From: Apostichopus japonicus
Lineage: Eukaryota; Echinodermata; Holothuroidea; Aspidochirotida; Stichopodidae
Assembly: GCF_037975245.1 (NCBI RefSeq)
Contig: NC_092562.1
Coordinates: 15,456,521-15,520,520 of the forward strand
Direction: 5' to 3'
DNA length: 64,000 bases
The notes beneath the pieces were generated by a model. The model searched no databases. It saw only the letters and a program-made list of their open reading frames with translations, and was not told the origin of the DNA. Shown here one piece after another: positions 47,401 through 57,372 of the stretch. The first letter of the stretch is position 1. The number at the start of each line of letters is the position of its first letter. Position numbers and translations under genes: made by a program.

Positions 47401-50400
47401 AACACTCAATAGTTTTTCTAATATTCACTTTTCAAATTTCACTTTTGGGCAGACAAGATGTGTTTTTAAGACTTTGAATGCATGATGATTGCTACGTTGT
47501 TCTCTTTGGCTTTTGAATATTGTTTGGTTTCTTTTTAACTTGCAGGAAGAAAGAGAATCTTCAGAGAGACTGAAGCAAGAGCAAGATCTCGCTTACCAAG
47601 AATCATTAATAGTTGACAGAGCTAAGGTTATTCATATGTGAACAACAGACTGATCTTGTCGTCTGAGGTCATAATGTGTGCTGTGTTTGTGTTAAACCTT
47701 AAACTGACCCACTCACTCTCCTTGTACAAGAGTAATGGTATCAGAGAAGGACACCTTTTCACTGCCATATGCTCACTATGATGTATGATACTAGTGTAGA
47801 ATCTATTGTAATTGTTGCTCTAGTTTAAGAGCTCCACCCGAATATCCAATCTGAGGTGGGGGTGGGGGAAGGGGGTTTAACTAGGGTAAAATCTCTGGGT
47901 TAGATTCTATAACGGTGTAACGAGATGGGAGCTCCTGGTAGTATCTGGTAGAGGGTTCAACTAACAGAGCTTGTCCCGGGGGTTGATTGAAAGATTATGG
48001 CTTTGTATCATTGTTAATGACAGATTAGAAATCACTCCAAAATAGATGATAAAATAGAGCACCGGTTGATTTTCAGTCATTATTATTATTTTTAGTTTAA
48101 TTCTCGTCTCCTCTCAAGTTAATGTTGAGTTATCATTTGTTAGACGAAGACAAATCAAGCGATAACTGTCCATTACTTTCAATTAAGTCCAATTTGAGTG
48201 ATAAGTCAAAGCTGACCAAAGACCCTGCTGCTTACAAACTAGTGTTCAACCGATTAACCTAATCGGAATCGGTACGAATATTGCATAATCGGAACATAAT
48301 CGGAATCGGTAACAATTACGTGGAATACCAGTTATGTCATACCGATTATTCAAAAACATATGGAAGGTGAAAATATCATTATTCAAAAACATATGGAAGT
48401 TGAAAATATCAACTGATGTATTAGGTTTGTTCTTTTACTACGAAATATTAAAATAAGACACCCTCTATACTTCTTTCACAGTGTATACTTTCATCAAATT
48501 AGGCTGCCAGGGTCGCCGATTTTGCTTCCCTCGTGATTAGTGACTTCATATTTCTTGGCACAGTAAGCACAGCAGCAATACCAATTTCGCGAATTAACGA
48601 ATGTGCTTGGCAGGGTCGGAAGTAAGCGGGGCGATGGGCGATTCGCCCTCGCAAGTGCTAAAAAGCCCTCCTAAAGCACAATTATGAGTGCGAAAAGAAA
48701 TATAAGAAAATCGCCCTCGTTATATCAGGTGTCTGTGTAAAATTAATTGTGACATGCGTTTGCTTTAGCTAGGAATTGCAGTTGCAGCGCGAATCGCGCA
48801 AACAATGTTCACATCCCGCATCAAATTTGAAGCAGTGCAATCACCGGGAATTTCCCGTGGCAAATTACGGGCTGCACGAAGCAATTTCAGTACCAGCGAA
48901 AAGAACCTAAAATCCTCACAAATCTCCGACCACTTGGTAGCCTTACTTCACACTAAGCCAACTGCATGGAAATCTAACCTTGCCATCTGTTTATTCGCTC
49001 AAGTTGTGTCGCAAATAAAAAATAAAAATATCCACGGAAACTGCAATCTTCGACCACATGTTAGCCTAACAACCACACTAAGTCAATGGGAAATGTAGCC
49101 TAACCATCAGTTTGCAAAAAAAAAAAATGCGTAGCTTAAGTTTACAACTTTCAATTTGCTGGAAGTTGGCATTTGTTTGGAAGGTACTGTAAGTGGTATG
49201 TCTTATAGAGGGAATGTTATATTTTATATTGGAGTAGTTTCTAGTTGTTATTATTCCTTTTCATCAATCTGGTATAACATTTTAGAGTAATTTTAAACAA
49301 GTTACGATGGTACAATTTGCTTTTCAGTTTGATTGGCCCAAGCTTACATTTTCTAATAGAACCTGAATGGAGTTAAATAGGTAACGAATAGGTATGTTTA
49401 ACTTCAAGTTCGTAACATTTCTATTGGTTCATAAACGGTATAATACCGAAAATAAGTACAAAATAATGTCGGAATGAAGGCAATGTGTCATTAAAATTTA
49501 CACTTTGGTAAAGATTGAAGATGGATGGTTTGTCTGAGATACTTTTTGAGATGGATATTTTGAGTAACTATTCTTAGCCCATTTCAAGCCATTACAGGTG
49601 ACATTCACGTCGAGGTGGTTAGGCCATTCGCTTACCACAGTGCTGACTAAGTAGGATGTCATATTTCCATATTTTGGAAATTAAAAAAAAAAAAAAACTT
49701 TTTTTTTCTTTCCGAGAAACTCCAGAGGTAATTTGGTACATACAAAATGAAACCTTAGAGCCTTGTATAACAACGAAGCAAAATGAAACAGGGGAAAATC
49801 ACAACAATAATTGTTTTCTGTCAAACTTTATTGCCGATTTCGTATATACGGGATATTTTCTCATTTTCAAATAATCGGAATCGGAATCGGAATCGGTACG
49901 ATTATGAAAAAAATAATCGGTAATCGGTATTTTCTGTTATGCATAATCGGTTGAACACTATTACAAACTCGCAGTAACGACTAGTATGATGGAACGTTAT
50001 TTACAAACTGGTGATTGGTGAAAATAAGCACACCTCTAACAAATGTTAATTGTTTATCAGCAAATTGCTCCAAAGAGCGACGTTAAGTGACGCAAGGAAA
50101 TTTCCAAGGCAGCTATGCCTACACAGGTGCTCGTTGAGATGGAACACCTGTTCCCTTCTTCTGGAAGGATTTAATGTAGGTCATGAAAAATATGATATAC
50201 TTAAACTTTGTTTTTTAATAATCAAGCGCAAGAAAACTGGAGAGTCAATGTTTTCTAGGGTAAGCTTTAGAACTCTGGGGATTAGGGACTTAATGGCACT
50301 TATAGAGTAAATTGAAATATATGCCATACATGACACCGTACTAGAATTTTGCAGTCAAAGAAATTAGGGACTCGGAAAGAGTAGCCATGCGATCCCTCAA

Positions 50401-52708
50401 ACTGAGATGTACTGATTTGCACCCCAATTGAAGAAATCTGGAACATAACTTTTTTGTAAAAATGAAAAATTATCCAAGTTTCTTTTCTGATTCCCCCATT
50501 CATAATGTGTGTTATTTCAGGCCGAAGAGAAGGAGAAGCAAGAGCAAGAAGAATTGGAGAAGATGAGGATTGAACACGAGGAGCAGTTACAGAGACAGGA
50601 ACATGAAGAGGTACGGAGGGTTGCACAATTAAGCTTCACAATTGATTTAAACTTCATCCTTCCCACATGATAGATCCAAGTAGATGAAGCTGGAGATTTA
50701 ATCTTGCAGTCAGCAGGGAGAAAAAGCTCACGTAATTAACTGTGACTGTCAGCTGCCAGAGTGGGGGATAAAAGGGGTATCGTTGTCACCCAGCTTGGTT
50801 GACTTTTGCCCCAGATTTCGAGGGGAGGGGGATAAAGTTCTCTATGACTGCAATATGTCCACTTTGCATTTTCTATAAAATTTGCATAATTTTTTAAGAA
50901 ATGACCCTTTAAACATCTCAGGTTAATAATGAAAGTGGCTGGACTACTTAGTCTAACACACAGACCAATAGGTCACAGTTCCTCAGAATGCAACACAAAA
51001 CATATATTAAGGCTTCAGATGACATGTTTATAATGTAATACAAGGTCAAATATCAACCACAGATGCTCTGTTGCAAATGTCAAGTTTAAAGAATGTGTTC
51101 TGATTGAGTTGTTAGAATTTGTAATGAATGGATTTAACATTAGACTGAAAGAAGCTGCCATCATGATTAATTTAGCCTTAAGATAGTATTCCAGGGGTTG
51201 AGCATATTTTAAAGGGGAATATCTTGTAAACCAGAACAACTGGGGAGCCATTTATAGCACTCATATTTCTCTTTCTTTCTTGAACTGTATTTAACATATC
51301 ATAGTTAAAAATTCTTGCTAAAGTCACTCTTTAAATGTGCTGGATGATTTCAGATGTAATTAATTCTCAGATAACATATTGTCATGGAGCTCCGTACATG
51401 TTACATAATTTTGAGAGAGTTGTGGTAATAGCCCATGAAATATATGTTTGAAGTGTAAGACTCATTTGTGGCTCTATAGGACAGGTTAATCCATTCTAGT
51501 GCCTCCTGTGAAGCTTTCATTCAGTTTGTTACTTTGTAGCATTGATATTTATATATTTGATATATAATATATATATTTGATATTTTTGATATTTTAATTG
51601 ATGCAATGATTAAATCAACTCATCAAACAGGCTATCAGACGTTCCTTGGAGGAACAACTCACGGATGAACCTCCAGAAGACTGCTCAGAACCGATGACGA
51701 CTCTTCGAATGCGCCTGCCGAACGGAGAGACCCTGATCAGACGTTTCCTGGCTAACGAGAGAATGCAAATGGTCCTGAACTTTCTCGGCTCGCAGGGTTT
51801 TAATTCTGAAAATCATAAAGTTCTGACCACATGGCCTAAGAAAGATGTAAGATTTATATGCTTTATATATACAAAGATGTCGTTACTATAACATAATAAT
51901 CTATCTGGATGGTATCGTGGAAGATATTCACGATACCAACCAACGCTCTGCTCACAATAAGATATTGCATATCGATCATTACATCTCCTATTGATTGAAA
52001 AACAATCTCATATTTCTCTGCATCTCAAGGATCAGAGGATGGTGTTTTGTTATTATAAGCTTGGCCAGTTATCTAAAGACAGACTTTGTTTGTAAAAAAA
52101 TGTTTTGTACTGTTAAATTTTCTTTCCGTTAATAATATTTGCTCCTCATTTGCATTTTGCATTTGACCATCTATGAAACTAGAACGTGTGGATCATCTCA
52201 CATAGAGGAACATTGAAAGGAAAAGCCAATCATCTCCTAATAAATAGCATCATACCCGAGACCAAGGACAGAATTCATAAGAGATGATAATGTATCATAA
52301 TATATATCAAGAATATTAAATTTTAAAAAGAAATTGGGAATCAGCTTTAATTGTATTCTGAGTTTTAGATTCATTTTGTTGGGAGGCTTATCCCTGCTTT
52401 AATCCTTGCAGCCAAGTTTGTGTGCAAAACTGTATCATCCCTGTAGGATTATGTATAGTGTACTGGGAGTTATTCAACACACTATATGCTTAATTATCTA
52501 CTATAAACCACTGTGTATGTCACCATTTGGTTTCATTGCCGGTGGACAGAAGGAAAGTAAAGTCGTACGATATTCGAGTAATTTTCCGAAGAGTTACTGG
52601 AACTTGTTCTATCCATCTTTCTTACAGCTAACCACCATAGACACCAACCAATCGTTCAAAGATCTAGCCCTCTGTCCCCAAGAAACTCTCTTTGTCGAAG
52701 AAAGATGA
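29996..52708 (+). CDS. FAF1: FAS-associated factor 1, 16 coding exons, 672 aa
   Basis: FAF1 is a ubiquitin-binding adaptor of the p97/VCP segregase, acting in ER-associated degradation, replisome turnover and death-receptor signalling in vertebrates. All 16 exons join with GT-AG sites and continuous phase to a 672-aa product (human FAF1 is 650 aa). Domains in order: UBA about 6-47 (CTSIEDFDECLAHLEQNDWN); first ubiquitin-like domain about 109-185; second about 207-286 (SQSYILEIT, YALTNIPQRQQKWGGW); acidic stretch about 300-336; UAS thioredoxin-like domain about 345-500 (RYGTTHPSFYLGSL, LALYIHHDKS, TWAWDVTEDSN); charged coiled coil about 518-590; UBX about 595-672 (LRMRLPNGETLIRRFLA). The p97-contact loop of UBX reads TTWPKK instead of the usual FPR. 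The start is set by the first exon, whose MATNTDRNEILANFQ matches the vertebrate N-terminus. The gene looks intact and functional. Confidence 0.97.
30041..34407 (+). other. FAF1 intron 1, left part
   Basis: 4.4 kb of intronic AT-rich sequence. No exon, RNA gene or complete mobile element was recognised. Confidence 0.5.
34408..35060 (+). repeat. Mobile tandem array E, copy 1 (about 142-bp period)
   Basis: A leader (TTTTGGTTTCGATGATAAT) precedes four units starting CTTGTAAACACGATATCTCAA at about 34482, 34624, 34766 and 34901, with a truncated fifth at 35045. Each unit ends with a cluster of AGGTCA-like hexamers (GTCAAAGGTCATTTGGGGTC, then CAGAGGTCAAATTGTG). The same leader and 1-2 units occur at 57121-57372, so the array is a dispersed element whose unit number varies. 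It sits in FAF1 intron 1. Confidence 0.9.
35788..35936 (+). CDS. FAF1: FAF1 coding exon 2 (UBA domain)
   Basis: The acceptor is ATTCACCAG and the donor is GT|GTAAGT, phase 2. It encodes residues 16-65, the body of the UBA domain. An ATG at 35710 opens a longer frame, but those bases are intron: the acceptor and the vertebrate alignment both start the exon at 35788. Confidence 0.95.
37948..38150 (+). CDS. FAF1: FAF1 coding exon 3
   Basis: The acceptor is CTTTCACAG and the donor is GTCG|GTGAGT. It encodes residues 65-133: a Pro/Ser-rich linker and the first strands of ubiquitin-like domain 1 (RMLQFAISFRGR). Confidence 0.95.
38304..38401 (+). CDS. FAF1: FAF1 coding exon 4
   Basis: The acceptor is TTTTTTGCAG and the donor is GAG|GTATCC. 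It encodes residues 133-165 of ubiquitin-like domain 1 (LAEELKLPRDKMKITGW). The intron that follows has a very T/G-rich tract at about 38632-38755. Confidence 0.95.
39273..39376 (+). CDS. FAF1: FAF1 coding exon 5
   Basis: The acceptor is CACTACCCAG and the donor is GA|GTAAGT. It encodes the end of ubiquitin-like domain 1 (LPLVNQLKLYVPD) and a five-Glu run written as GAA repeats. Confidence 0.95.
39841..40030 (+). CDS. FAF1: FAF1 coding exon 6 (ubiquitin-like domain 2)
   Basis: The acceptor is CTTGTTGCAG and the donor is TCC|GTAAGT. It encodes residues 200-263, most of the second ubiquitin-like domain. Confidence 0.96.
40298..40381 (+). CDS. FAF1: FAF1 coding exon 7
   Basis: The acceptor is TATGTCACAG and the donor is GCG|GTAAGA, phase 0 on both sides. 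It encodes residues 264-291 (LTLAASGINHPKH), ending ubiquitin-like domain 2. Confidence 0.94.
42523..42673 (+). CDS. FAF1: FAF1 coding exon 8 (acidic linker)
   Basis: The acceptor is TTCGTTGAAAG and the donor is TTAA|GTGAGC. It encodes residues 292-342, rich in Asp/Glu (DGDSSDDEEFQDA), matching the acidic linker ahead of the UAS domain in vertebrate FAF1. The acceptor is a little weak; the alternative two bases downstream breaks the phase. Confidence 0.9.
42880..43330 (+). repeat. Diverged local duplication in FAF1 intron 8
   Basis: Segments at about 42880-42960 and 43220-43330 share ACTGCTAG, TTATTTGAAGGT and TCTGGATAAGTCCACTAAA-like phrases. A weaker third relative lies at about 41410-41440. 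It is non-coding. Confidence 0.5.
43695..43840 (+). CDS. FAF1: FAF1 coding exon 9 (start of UAS domain)
   Basis: The acceptor is TTCTCTGCAG and the donor is GAA|GTAAGT. It encodes residues 342-390, with EALQHFSREFEQRYG and YLGSLEDAIKEAF. Confidence 0.96.
44352..44426. repeat. TA microsatellite in FAF1 intron 9
   Basis: About 75 bp of TA repeats with short interruptions. Confidence 0.95.
45216..45370 (+). CDS. FAF1: FAF1 coding exon 10 (UAS domain)
   Basis: The acceptor is CTATTTGCAG and the donor is AG|GTGAGT. It encodes residues 391-442 (LLALYIHHDK, FCSQVLCADSVVSFL, TWAWDVT), the best-conserved part of the UAS thioredoxin-like fold. There is no redox CXXC, as expected for UAS. Confidence 0.97.
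45418..45657 (-). mobile_element. tRNA-derived SINE, copy 2 (FAF1 intron 10)
   Basis: Reverse-oriented copy of the SINE at 6843-7090. On the minus strand it has TTAGCTCAGTGGTTCACACC, B box GGTTCGAGTCACTCC, the GCTTGCGGCTTTGATAAGCC body, GAGTTCCTGCTTGCAAGGAGG and an ATAC-rich tail. The B box here is closer to consensus than in copy 1. Confidence 0.88.
46178..46314 (+). CDS. FAF1: FAF1 coding exon 11 (UAS domain)
   Basis: The acceptor is GATATGGCAG and the donor is CAAG|GTAAGT. It encodes residues 442-488 (FPALVIIMRLHSNTQ). The intron that follows begins with a 32-bp minisatellite. Confidence 0.96.
46376..47130. repeat. 32-bp minisatellite, about 23 units (FAF1 intron 11)
   Basis: The unit resembles ATTAACCCTGTCATGTTG then TATTGTATGTATGG, repeated head to tail for about 750 bp with point variation. 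It begins about 60 bp after the exon 11 donor and ends about 35 bp before exon 12, so it fills most of the intron. Confidence 0.93.
47164..47252 (+). CDS. FAF1: FAF1 coding exon 12
   Basis: The acceptor is ATTTCTGTAG and the donor is GAG|GTGAGT. It encodes residues 488-517 (GDTSLDELMTNFVNA), ending the UAS domain. Confidence 0.95.
47546..47626 (+). CDS. FAF1: FAF1 coding exon 13
   Basis: The acceptor is TTAACTTGCAG and the donor is AAG|GTTATT, non-consensus after GT but phase-consistent. It encodes residues 518-544 (LKQEQDLAYQESL), the start of the coiled coil and matching vertebrate KREQDEAYRLSL. Confidence 0.93.
48240..49960. mobile_element. Complete non-autonomous hAT transposon (1721 bp) in FAF1 intron 13
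   Basis: It starts TAGTGTTCAACCGATTA and ends TAATCGGTTGAACACTA, an almost perfect inverted repeat. It is flanked by TTACAAAC (48232-48239 and 49961-49968), an exact 8-bp target duplication. Both ends carry arrays of AATCGG/CCGATT. About 48830-49110, read on the minus strand, matches the interior of the element at 12574-13487 (CCCATTGACTTAGTGTGG, GCGAATAAACAGATGG, GGCTACCAAGTGG). No intact transposase frame was found. Confidence 0.95.
50521..50610 (+). CDS. FAF1: FAF1 coding exon 14 (coiled coil)
   Basis: The acceptor is GTGTTATTTCAG and the donor is GAG|GTACGG. 90 nt encode residues 545-574, almost entirely Glu, Lys, Gln and Arg. The preceding 2.9-kb intron contains a 1.7-kb hAT element. 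Confidence 0.94.
51631..51846 (+). CDS. FAF1: FAF1 coding exon 15 (UBX domain)
   Basis: The acceptor is CATCAAACAG and the donor is GAT|GTAAGA. It encodes residues 575-646, with AIRRSLEEQL and the UBX strands (LRMRLPNGE, LANERMQMVLNFL). It ends TTWPKKD, where most UBX domains have TFPRR. Confidence 0.97.
52628..52708 (+). CDS. FAF1: FAF1 coding exon 16 (terminal)
   Basis: The acceptor is TTTCTTACAG. 26 codons and TGA encode the last UBX strand (LALCPQETLFVEER), matching the vertebrate LFPQETLFLEAKE end. Confidence 0.97.
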   Translation, partial: LTTIDTNQSFKDLALCPQETLFVEER

Positions 52709-53360
52709 AGCCATAACCGCTGACGGGGGTTTCCGTTCAGAGGTCCGATGTGTAGCACTGTCTTTACGTTGGTGATGTCACGACAGGATCAGCCAATCAG
52801 AGTGGATTTTTGGTGTGCTTTTAAATGGATGTCGGGAGCGGGGATTGGTTGAACTGAGCTAGTTTGCGGGGTTGTAAGAGGAAGCACTTCCTGATTCGGT
52901 TGAGCTTAAAATATCAGCTTAATCAGTCGTCTTTCATGCACGTTACAGTTTAAATATAAGGTTTTATTGAAGTTGAAGTTGTTTGAAGAACAGGGTGGGG
53001 TGGGTTAGGAGGAGAGCTGGTATTGACAGGGTGGGGGGTGAGGGGGAAGGGAGTACATTTTGCCAAAATTGATAATAAGTAAGGATTTGTGAATGTGTGA
53101 ATGTGTTTTTGTGTTTCATAAATTTCACAGGAAGTATGTCATTCAAGTCATGTCAGTGCAGTAAGTTCAGTAATTTGTGTCTCTTTTTCGGCATTTTTGT
53201 TAATATGAATTTTGCACAAAACATAAGAAAAATCCAGTTCATTGCAATCGTCAGAATGAACATACGTCGTGAAAGGTGATCATCAATGGGTTTGGAAGTG
53301 TCCGTCCTGTTCGTGTGTTTTGTGATTAAATGAAAATAAAGTCTTTGTGCCTAATTAAAA
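52709..53360 (+). other. FAF1: FAF1 3' UTR
   Basis: It follows the TGA at 52706-52708. A canonical AATAAA lies at 53335-53340, so cleavage is expected at about 53350-53365, giving a 3' UTR of about 645 nt. It contains a G-rich patch at about 52993-53050. Confidence 0.7.
53335..53340 (+). terminator. FAF1: FAF1 polyadenylation signal AATAAA
   Basis: The first canonical AATAAA downstream of the FAF1 stop codon, followed by a GT-rich GTCTTTGTGCC. Confidence 0.65.
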
Positions 53361-54553
53361 GACCAAATTATTCAGAAAGTAGTGGATAGTGTGAAGACAA
53401 CCCAATCGTGACTGTTATGGTAAATTGTCTCACAGGGATTACCTTAAATGACATCACCCATAATGGTTATGTGTCTGTTATTGTTGGTCTGTAACTGTGA
53501 TCCCCTTCGTTAATTTATATATAGAGATATTTATCGCTTGCAATGAATGGCTATGGGTTTGGTTCGTTCATGAGGGCATGTGACATGAAACCTATTCATT
53601 CCATTATCGACATGAACTAACTAGTACACATAGTGTGGGCTTACATCTTCCTCTCTTAAGATGGTACGTATCCCACATACACTGTTTGCTGTGTTGTAGT
53701 AGTCTACCAGAGACAGATCCAGGTTTGTAGAAAGGCTTAGATATGGCCCTGGGACCATGTAATGGGGAGGTGGGAGGGGGAGGGGCTTGCGGAGAGGGTC
53801 AGGGAACATCCAGACAAATTTAAAGTGTGCTAATGTAAACAACTTTTGAATTGCAGTTGAAAGAGAGGGGTGTATACCTCACACATCACATTCCCCCTCA
53901 GGTCCGTGCCCCAGCTGCCTGTCAAGGGTCAAGGCCGACGGGCTGGACGTTGGCAAATCAAAACTCTCCATCGGGCTATTTTACGGAAATGTTTCCTGGA
54001 AGAGCAACCTGCTTTTGTGTATCTTCATAGTGTTTGCTTCATGATGTCAATTTGACAAACTTACCCAGAGAGATATTTCTATGACAAGTGGATGCTGATG
54101 TGTTACGTGTTAGTGGTGAACGTTAACAGAGAAGGGTACAGCATGTTGTTGCTAGTAAAGTGTGTTTATGCGGGGAATTCCAAGGGCATTATTAACTTCT
54201 TTTGCTACATCAAGGTGTAATTTTTTGGTGCTAAGTTTACTTTTTGCACATTTTCATTACAGCCATAAACATCACAGCATTTTGTTTTCTTGCATCAAGT
54301 TGTCAGTCACTGGCAGCATTTCAATAGAAAGACAATTGATCAATCAAACTATGACATCACTATTAAGTCCTCTCGAAATGAATTTTAATGAACAGTAAAG
54401 AATGTGTACTTTGGATTTAGAAAAGTTCTAGTAAATCATATTAAAAAATATCAAGTTCAAAATTTCCAAAAAACCTTTGTTTGAACTTATCTTCATTATT
54501 TCAAATACAAAACAAAAACTGTTATCAAACTGCTTATCCACTAAAGAGCATGT
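53361..54553. other. Intergenic, nothing recognised
   Basis: Non-coding sequence between the FAF1 polyadenylation site and the inverted family A repeat. A G-rich patch with AGATCCAGG at about 53713-53790 vaguely resembles a hAT end, but no partner was found. Confidence 0.4.
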
Positions 54554-54676
54554 GTAAGAGAATGTGTAAAAGTAAGAGGGCCTGACGTTTCGATCCTAGC
54601 AGGGTCTTCTTCAGAGGCTAAAATGAAGAAGATACTGCTAGGATCCAAACATCAGGCTCTCTTACTTTTGCACACT
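54554..54676. repeat. Head-to-head pair of family A retroelement tails
   Basis: The left arm, read on the minus strand, is GCCTCTGAAGAAGACCC-TGCTA-GGATCGAAACGTCAGGC followed by CCTCTTACTTTTACACA. The right arm on the plus strand is ATGAAGAAGATACTGCTAGG then ATCCAAACATCAGGCTCTCTTACTTTTGCACA. The arms of about 55-60 bp diverge from a 10-bp centre and could form a hairpin. The left arm has the best hammerhead-like core in the window. Confidence 0.75.
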
Positions 54677-56417
54677 TCATGATTTCAAACGCATTGTTCT
54701 AGGGCTTTTGCAATTGACCTTACTGGAAGGTTCCTCTTGAAGGACTTAACAAACTTTTTATGTCTAATGTAATACTTTTACCCACAAAAGCTCACTCTGC
54801 AATTACGTCACCTCTTATAACCAACCAGTGGCCAAATATTCGAAAAGTTTGTATTAATTAAAGCAAGCTGTACTCAGTATTGATGTTAGAACTATCAATG
54901 AACACAACTGTCTAATAATATTTTCACAATTAGGCTTGAAATTATCGACTGTCAGACATCAACACAAAATGCTGTAAAAATGGCTGCAAATTTTTTAACT
55001 TTGATGGTATTTGCTGAATTTTGTATTCTGTAACCACTTTTGTAGACCTGTATTTTGGTATTGAAATGCAACCTGCAGTTATGAGAGTGCTTACTATGAG
55101 TATTTTCACATATTTAAGTTATATTTAACCATGATTAATACCCATTGAGTAATATAAAAATTGACAGCCTACAACAGACTGAGGCATGATGTTACTGATA
55201 TACAAAGGTTTAAAATGTAAATACCTGTTTGCAGAAATGAGTTAGGTGAATTACAGGCTGTCATGATTTAATGTACAGACAATTTGTAATGACAAGAAGA
55301 GAGATATGTGCATATCTACGAGAATGTTTTGGCAAGGTGCCCAAGTCTAGGAGGGACGAAACCATCTCCAAAAGTGGAAGCAACATCCACATCCCGACTG
55401 AGATGGTCGTATTTGTTTACAGTAGAGTAGGCATCTGTAATATATGGTTTGGTTAATTTGACACACTCATTACCAGCTCTTCTTTTAAAGTAAACGTAAG
55501 ACATTGTAAACACTGGTTGGTTTCATCTTGGTAGCTAACACAGTAACAATGTAACATTGTAACACTGATTGGTTTCGTCTTGGTAGCTCTACTGGAACAC
55601 AAGCAAAATATGTGCTATTGTATGGTGTTAAGTTGCATACATATATTGAAACCTTTATACTTTGAAGTGCAATGTGTTAGTACTGCTTTTATACCAGTAT
55701 GCCATTTGTTTGAGACATTTCTTCTCTGTGCATGGTTTGTCTGAAACTTTTTCATGGTTTGTGCATGGTTTGCCCTCGACTCAAATTGTTACAAAGGTCA
55801 TTACAAGGAACATATTTGGAAGAAAACTTGTTAGGATCATATTTATCAAAAATAAAAAAATATGCAGATATTTGTACTTGCACAGGTTTCTCCTATATAT
55901 ATATATTTTTTTCTCCCGTTTAAATTTGTCCAAAATCTAGGTATTCCCCTGACACATTTCCATTTGGCACTGTTAATTGTACCCTTTGTATACTCTCAAA
56001 GTTTCACATATTGTCTAAGCATTTGTCACATGTTGCAATATGAGTAACTGTTATATGCCTCATATTTAGGCCTTAGGCTCAAATATACTTTGACCATAAT
56101 GCATAATGATTTACGACAGTTTAATTTGGCAAAATGTTGTCCCCAAATTATCCTCTTTGTGTAAATTTTGGGATATAATGTTATTTGAACAAACCTTAAT
56201 ATAAATATAGACAGTCTGACACTTTTGTAGCAAAATTTGTGAATCTTTGTTAGTGTTATTTTTTTTTTTTTAAGGGAATTTAAAAGTTGATGTCAAACTG
56301 CTATTTATGTGATTTTCCTGCCACACATTGTTTTTTTTTTTTTACAGAGGCACCAGTATTATGTTTGTTTATATTTGTCGGCAAATGTCTCATTCATCAC
56401 AGCAGTGACTTCTTTAG
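54677..56417. other. Intergenic, nothing recognised
   Basis: AT-rich sequence with several T-rich tracts and short open frames that lack splice sites or recognisable motifs. AACATTGTAACACTGATTGG-like phrases are duplicated at about 55505-55590. Confidence 0.4.
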
Positions 56418-56578
56418 CAGGCATGAGCTTTTTCCGCGAATTCGCGGAAAATCCGTGATTTCTTTTCTACCTCGGGGACAAAACTATTATCCTAACACAC
56501 TGTAGTATACGCAAACAGGAGCCTATACCGCAAATTTTGCAAAGTTCCGTGATTTTTTTTACCCAAGGCTCATCCTTG
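56418..56578. mobile_element. 161-bp MITE with 6-bp target duplication
   Basis: The ends CAGGCATGAGC and GGCTCATCCTTG are imperfect inverted repeats. CTTTAG flanks both sides (56412-56417 and 56579-56584). Inside the left end lies a perfect palindrome, TTTTCCGCGAATTCGCGGAAAA, and TCCGTGATTTCTTTT is mirrored near the right end by a TTCCGTGATTTTTTTT motif in direct orientation. There is no coding capacity. The superfamily is uncertain. Confidence 0.65.
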
Positions 56579-57120
56579 CTTTAGTGTGTCAGATATTGTA
56601 ATTGAGGTCAGCAATGGTCAAAAACTTGCGTTCAAATTTTGATTTGATGTTCATAAATCCAAATGGCATAGAATCACTAGAACCTGTCGGCATCTCTGGT
56701 TCTTTTCAAACTTTCTTTTTCACGAGTGACAAGTATTTTGTTAAAAAAAAAACATAATATTCTACTTCTAAGTTAAACATTTTTTGAGAGAACATGTTAT
56801 TTAAGTTAACTCGTTAACAGCTAGGCATGTTTTATAATATATGCAACAATGAACTACACAGAGGGTCAACAATTTGTATCTTTATGGGTGTTGAATATTC
56901 ACGGCTTGTTTTGAAGATTCTTAACGTGCATATTTATGACCTGTCGAATATTAACAGCAGAAGTGATTGGGTACAGTGAGTGGTAAATTAATACTGCTGT
57001 TGTTGGCGTGAGGTGACTGTGCCACGAAAGATGAGATCAGTTTGAGGTGGGGTGGGGTGGGGTTGATTGGGCCCCTTCATTTTCGCAGTGTTTGTGCTCC
57101 AGATATTTCACTAGCGACCT

Positions 57121-57372
57121 ATTTTGGTTTCGATGATAATTGTAACCTTTACATTGTATGTTTGTGTGCGTTTGTGACGCCCAGCTTGTAAACACGATAT
57201 CTCAAGAAGGAAAGGTCGTACCATTTTATATTTGGTTTGTTAAAGTACCACATCGATTACAAGAAGCCTATTTTTTTTGTTGAGGTCAAAGGTCATTTGG
57301 GTTCACCAGAGGTCAAATTGTGTCAACCTTGTAAACTTGATATATCAAGAAGGGATGCTTGGGAGGACCTCA
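57121..57372 (+). repeat. Mobile tandem array E, copy 2
   Basis: Same leader as at 34408 (TTTTGGTTTCGATGATAAT), then units beginning CTTGTAAAC at 57185 and 57328, spacing 143 bp. It contains a perfect AGGTCAAAGGTCA at 57283-57295. It is shorter than copy 1 by about three units. Confidence 0.88.

Noticed and set aside
55271-55456. 61-aa plus-strand frame in the FAF1-CAPSL interval
   Set aside because: It has no acceptor or donor and no recognisable motif. The reverse strand is equally open.
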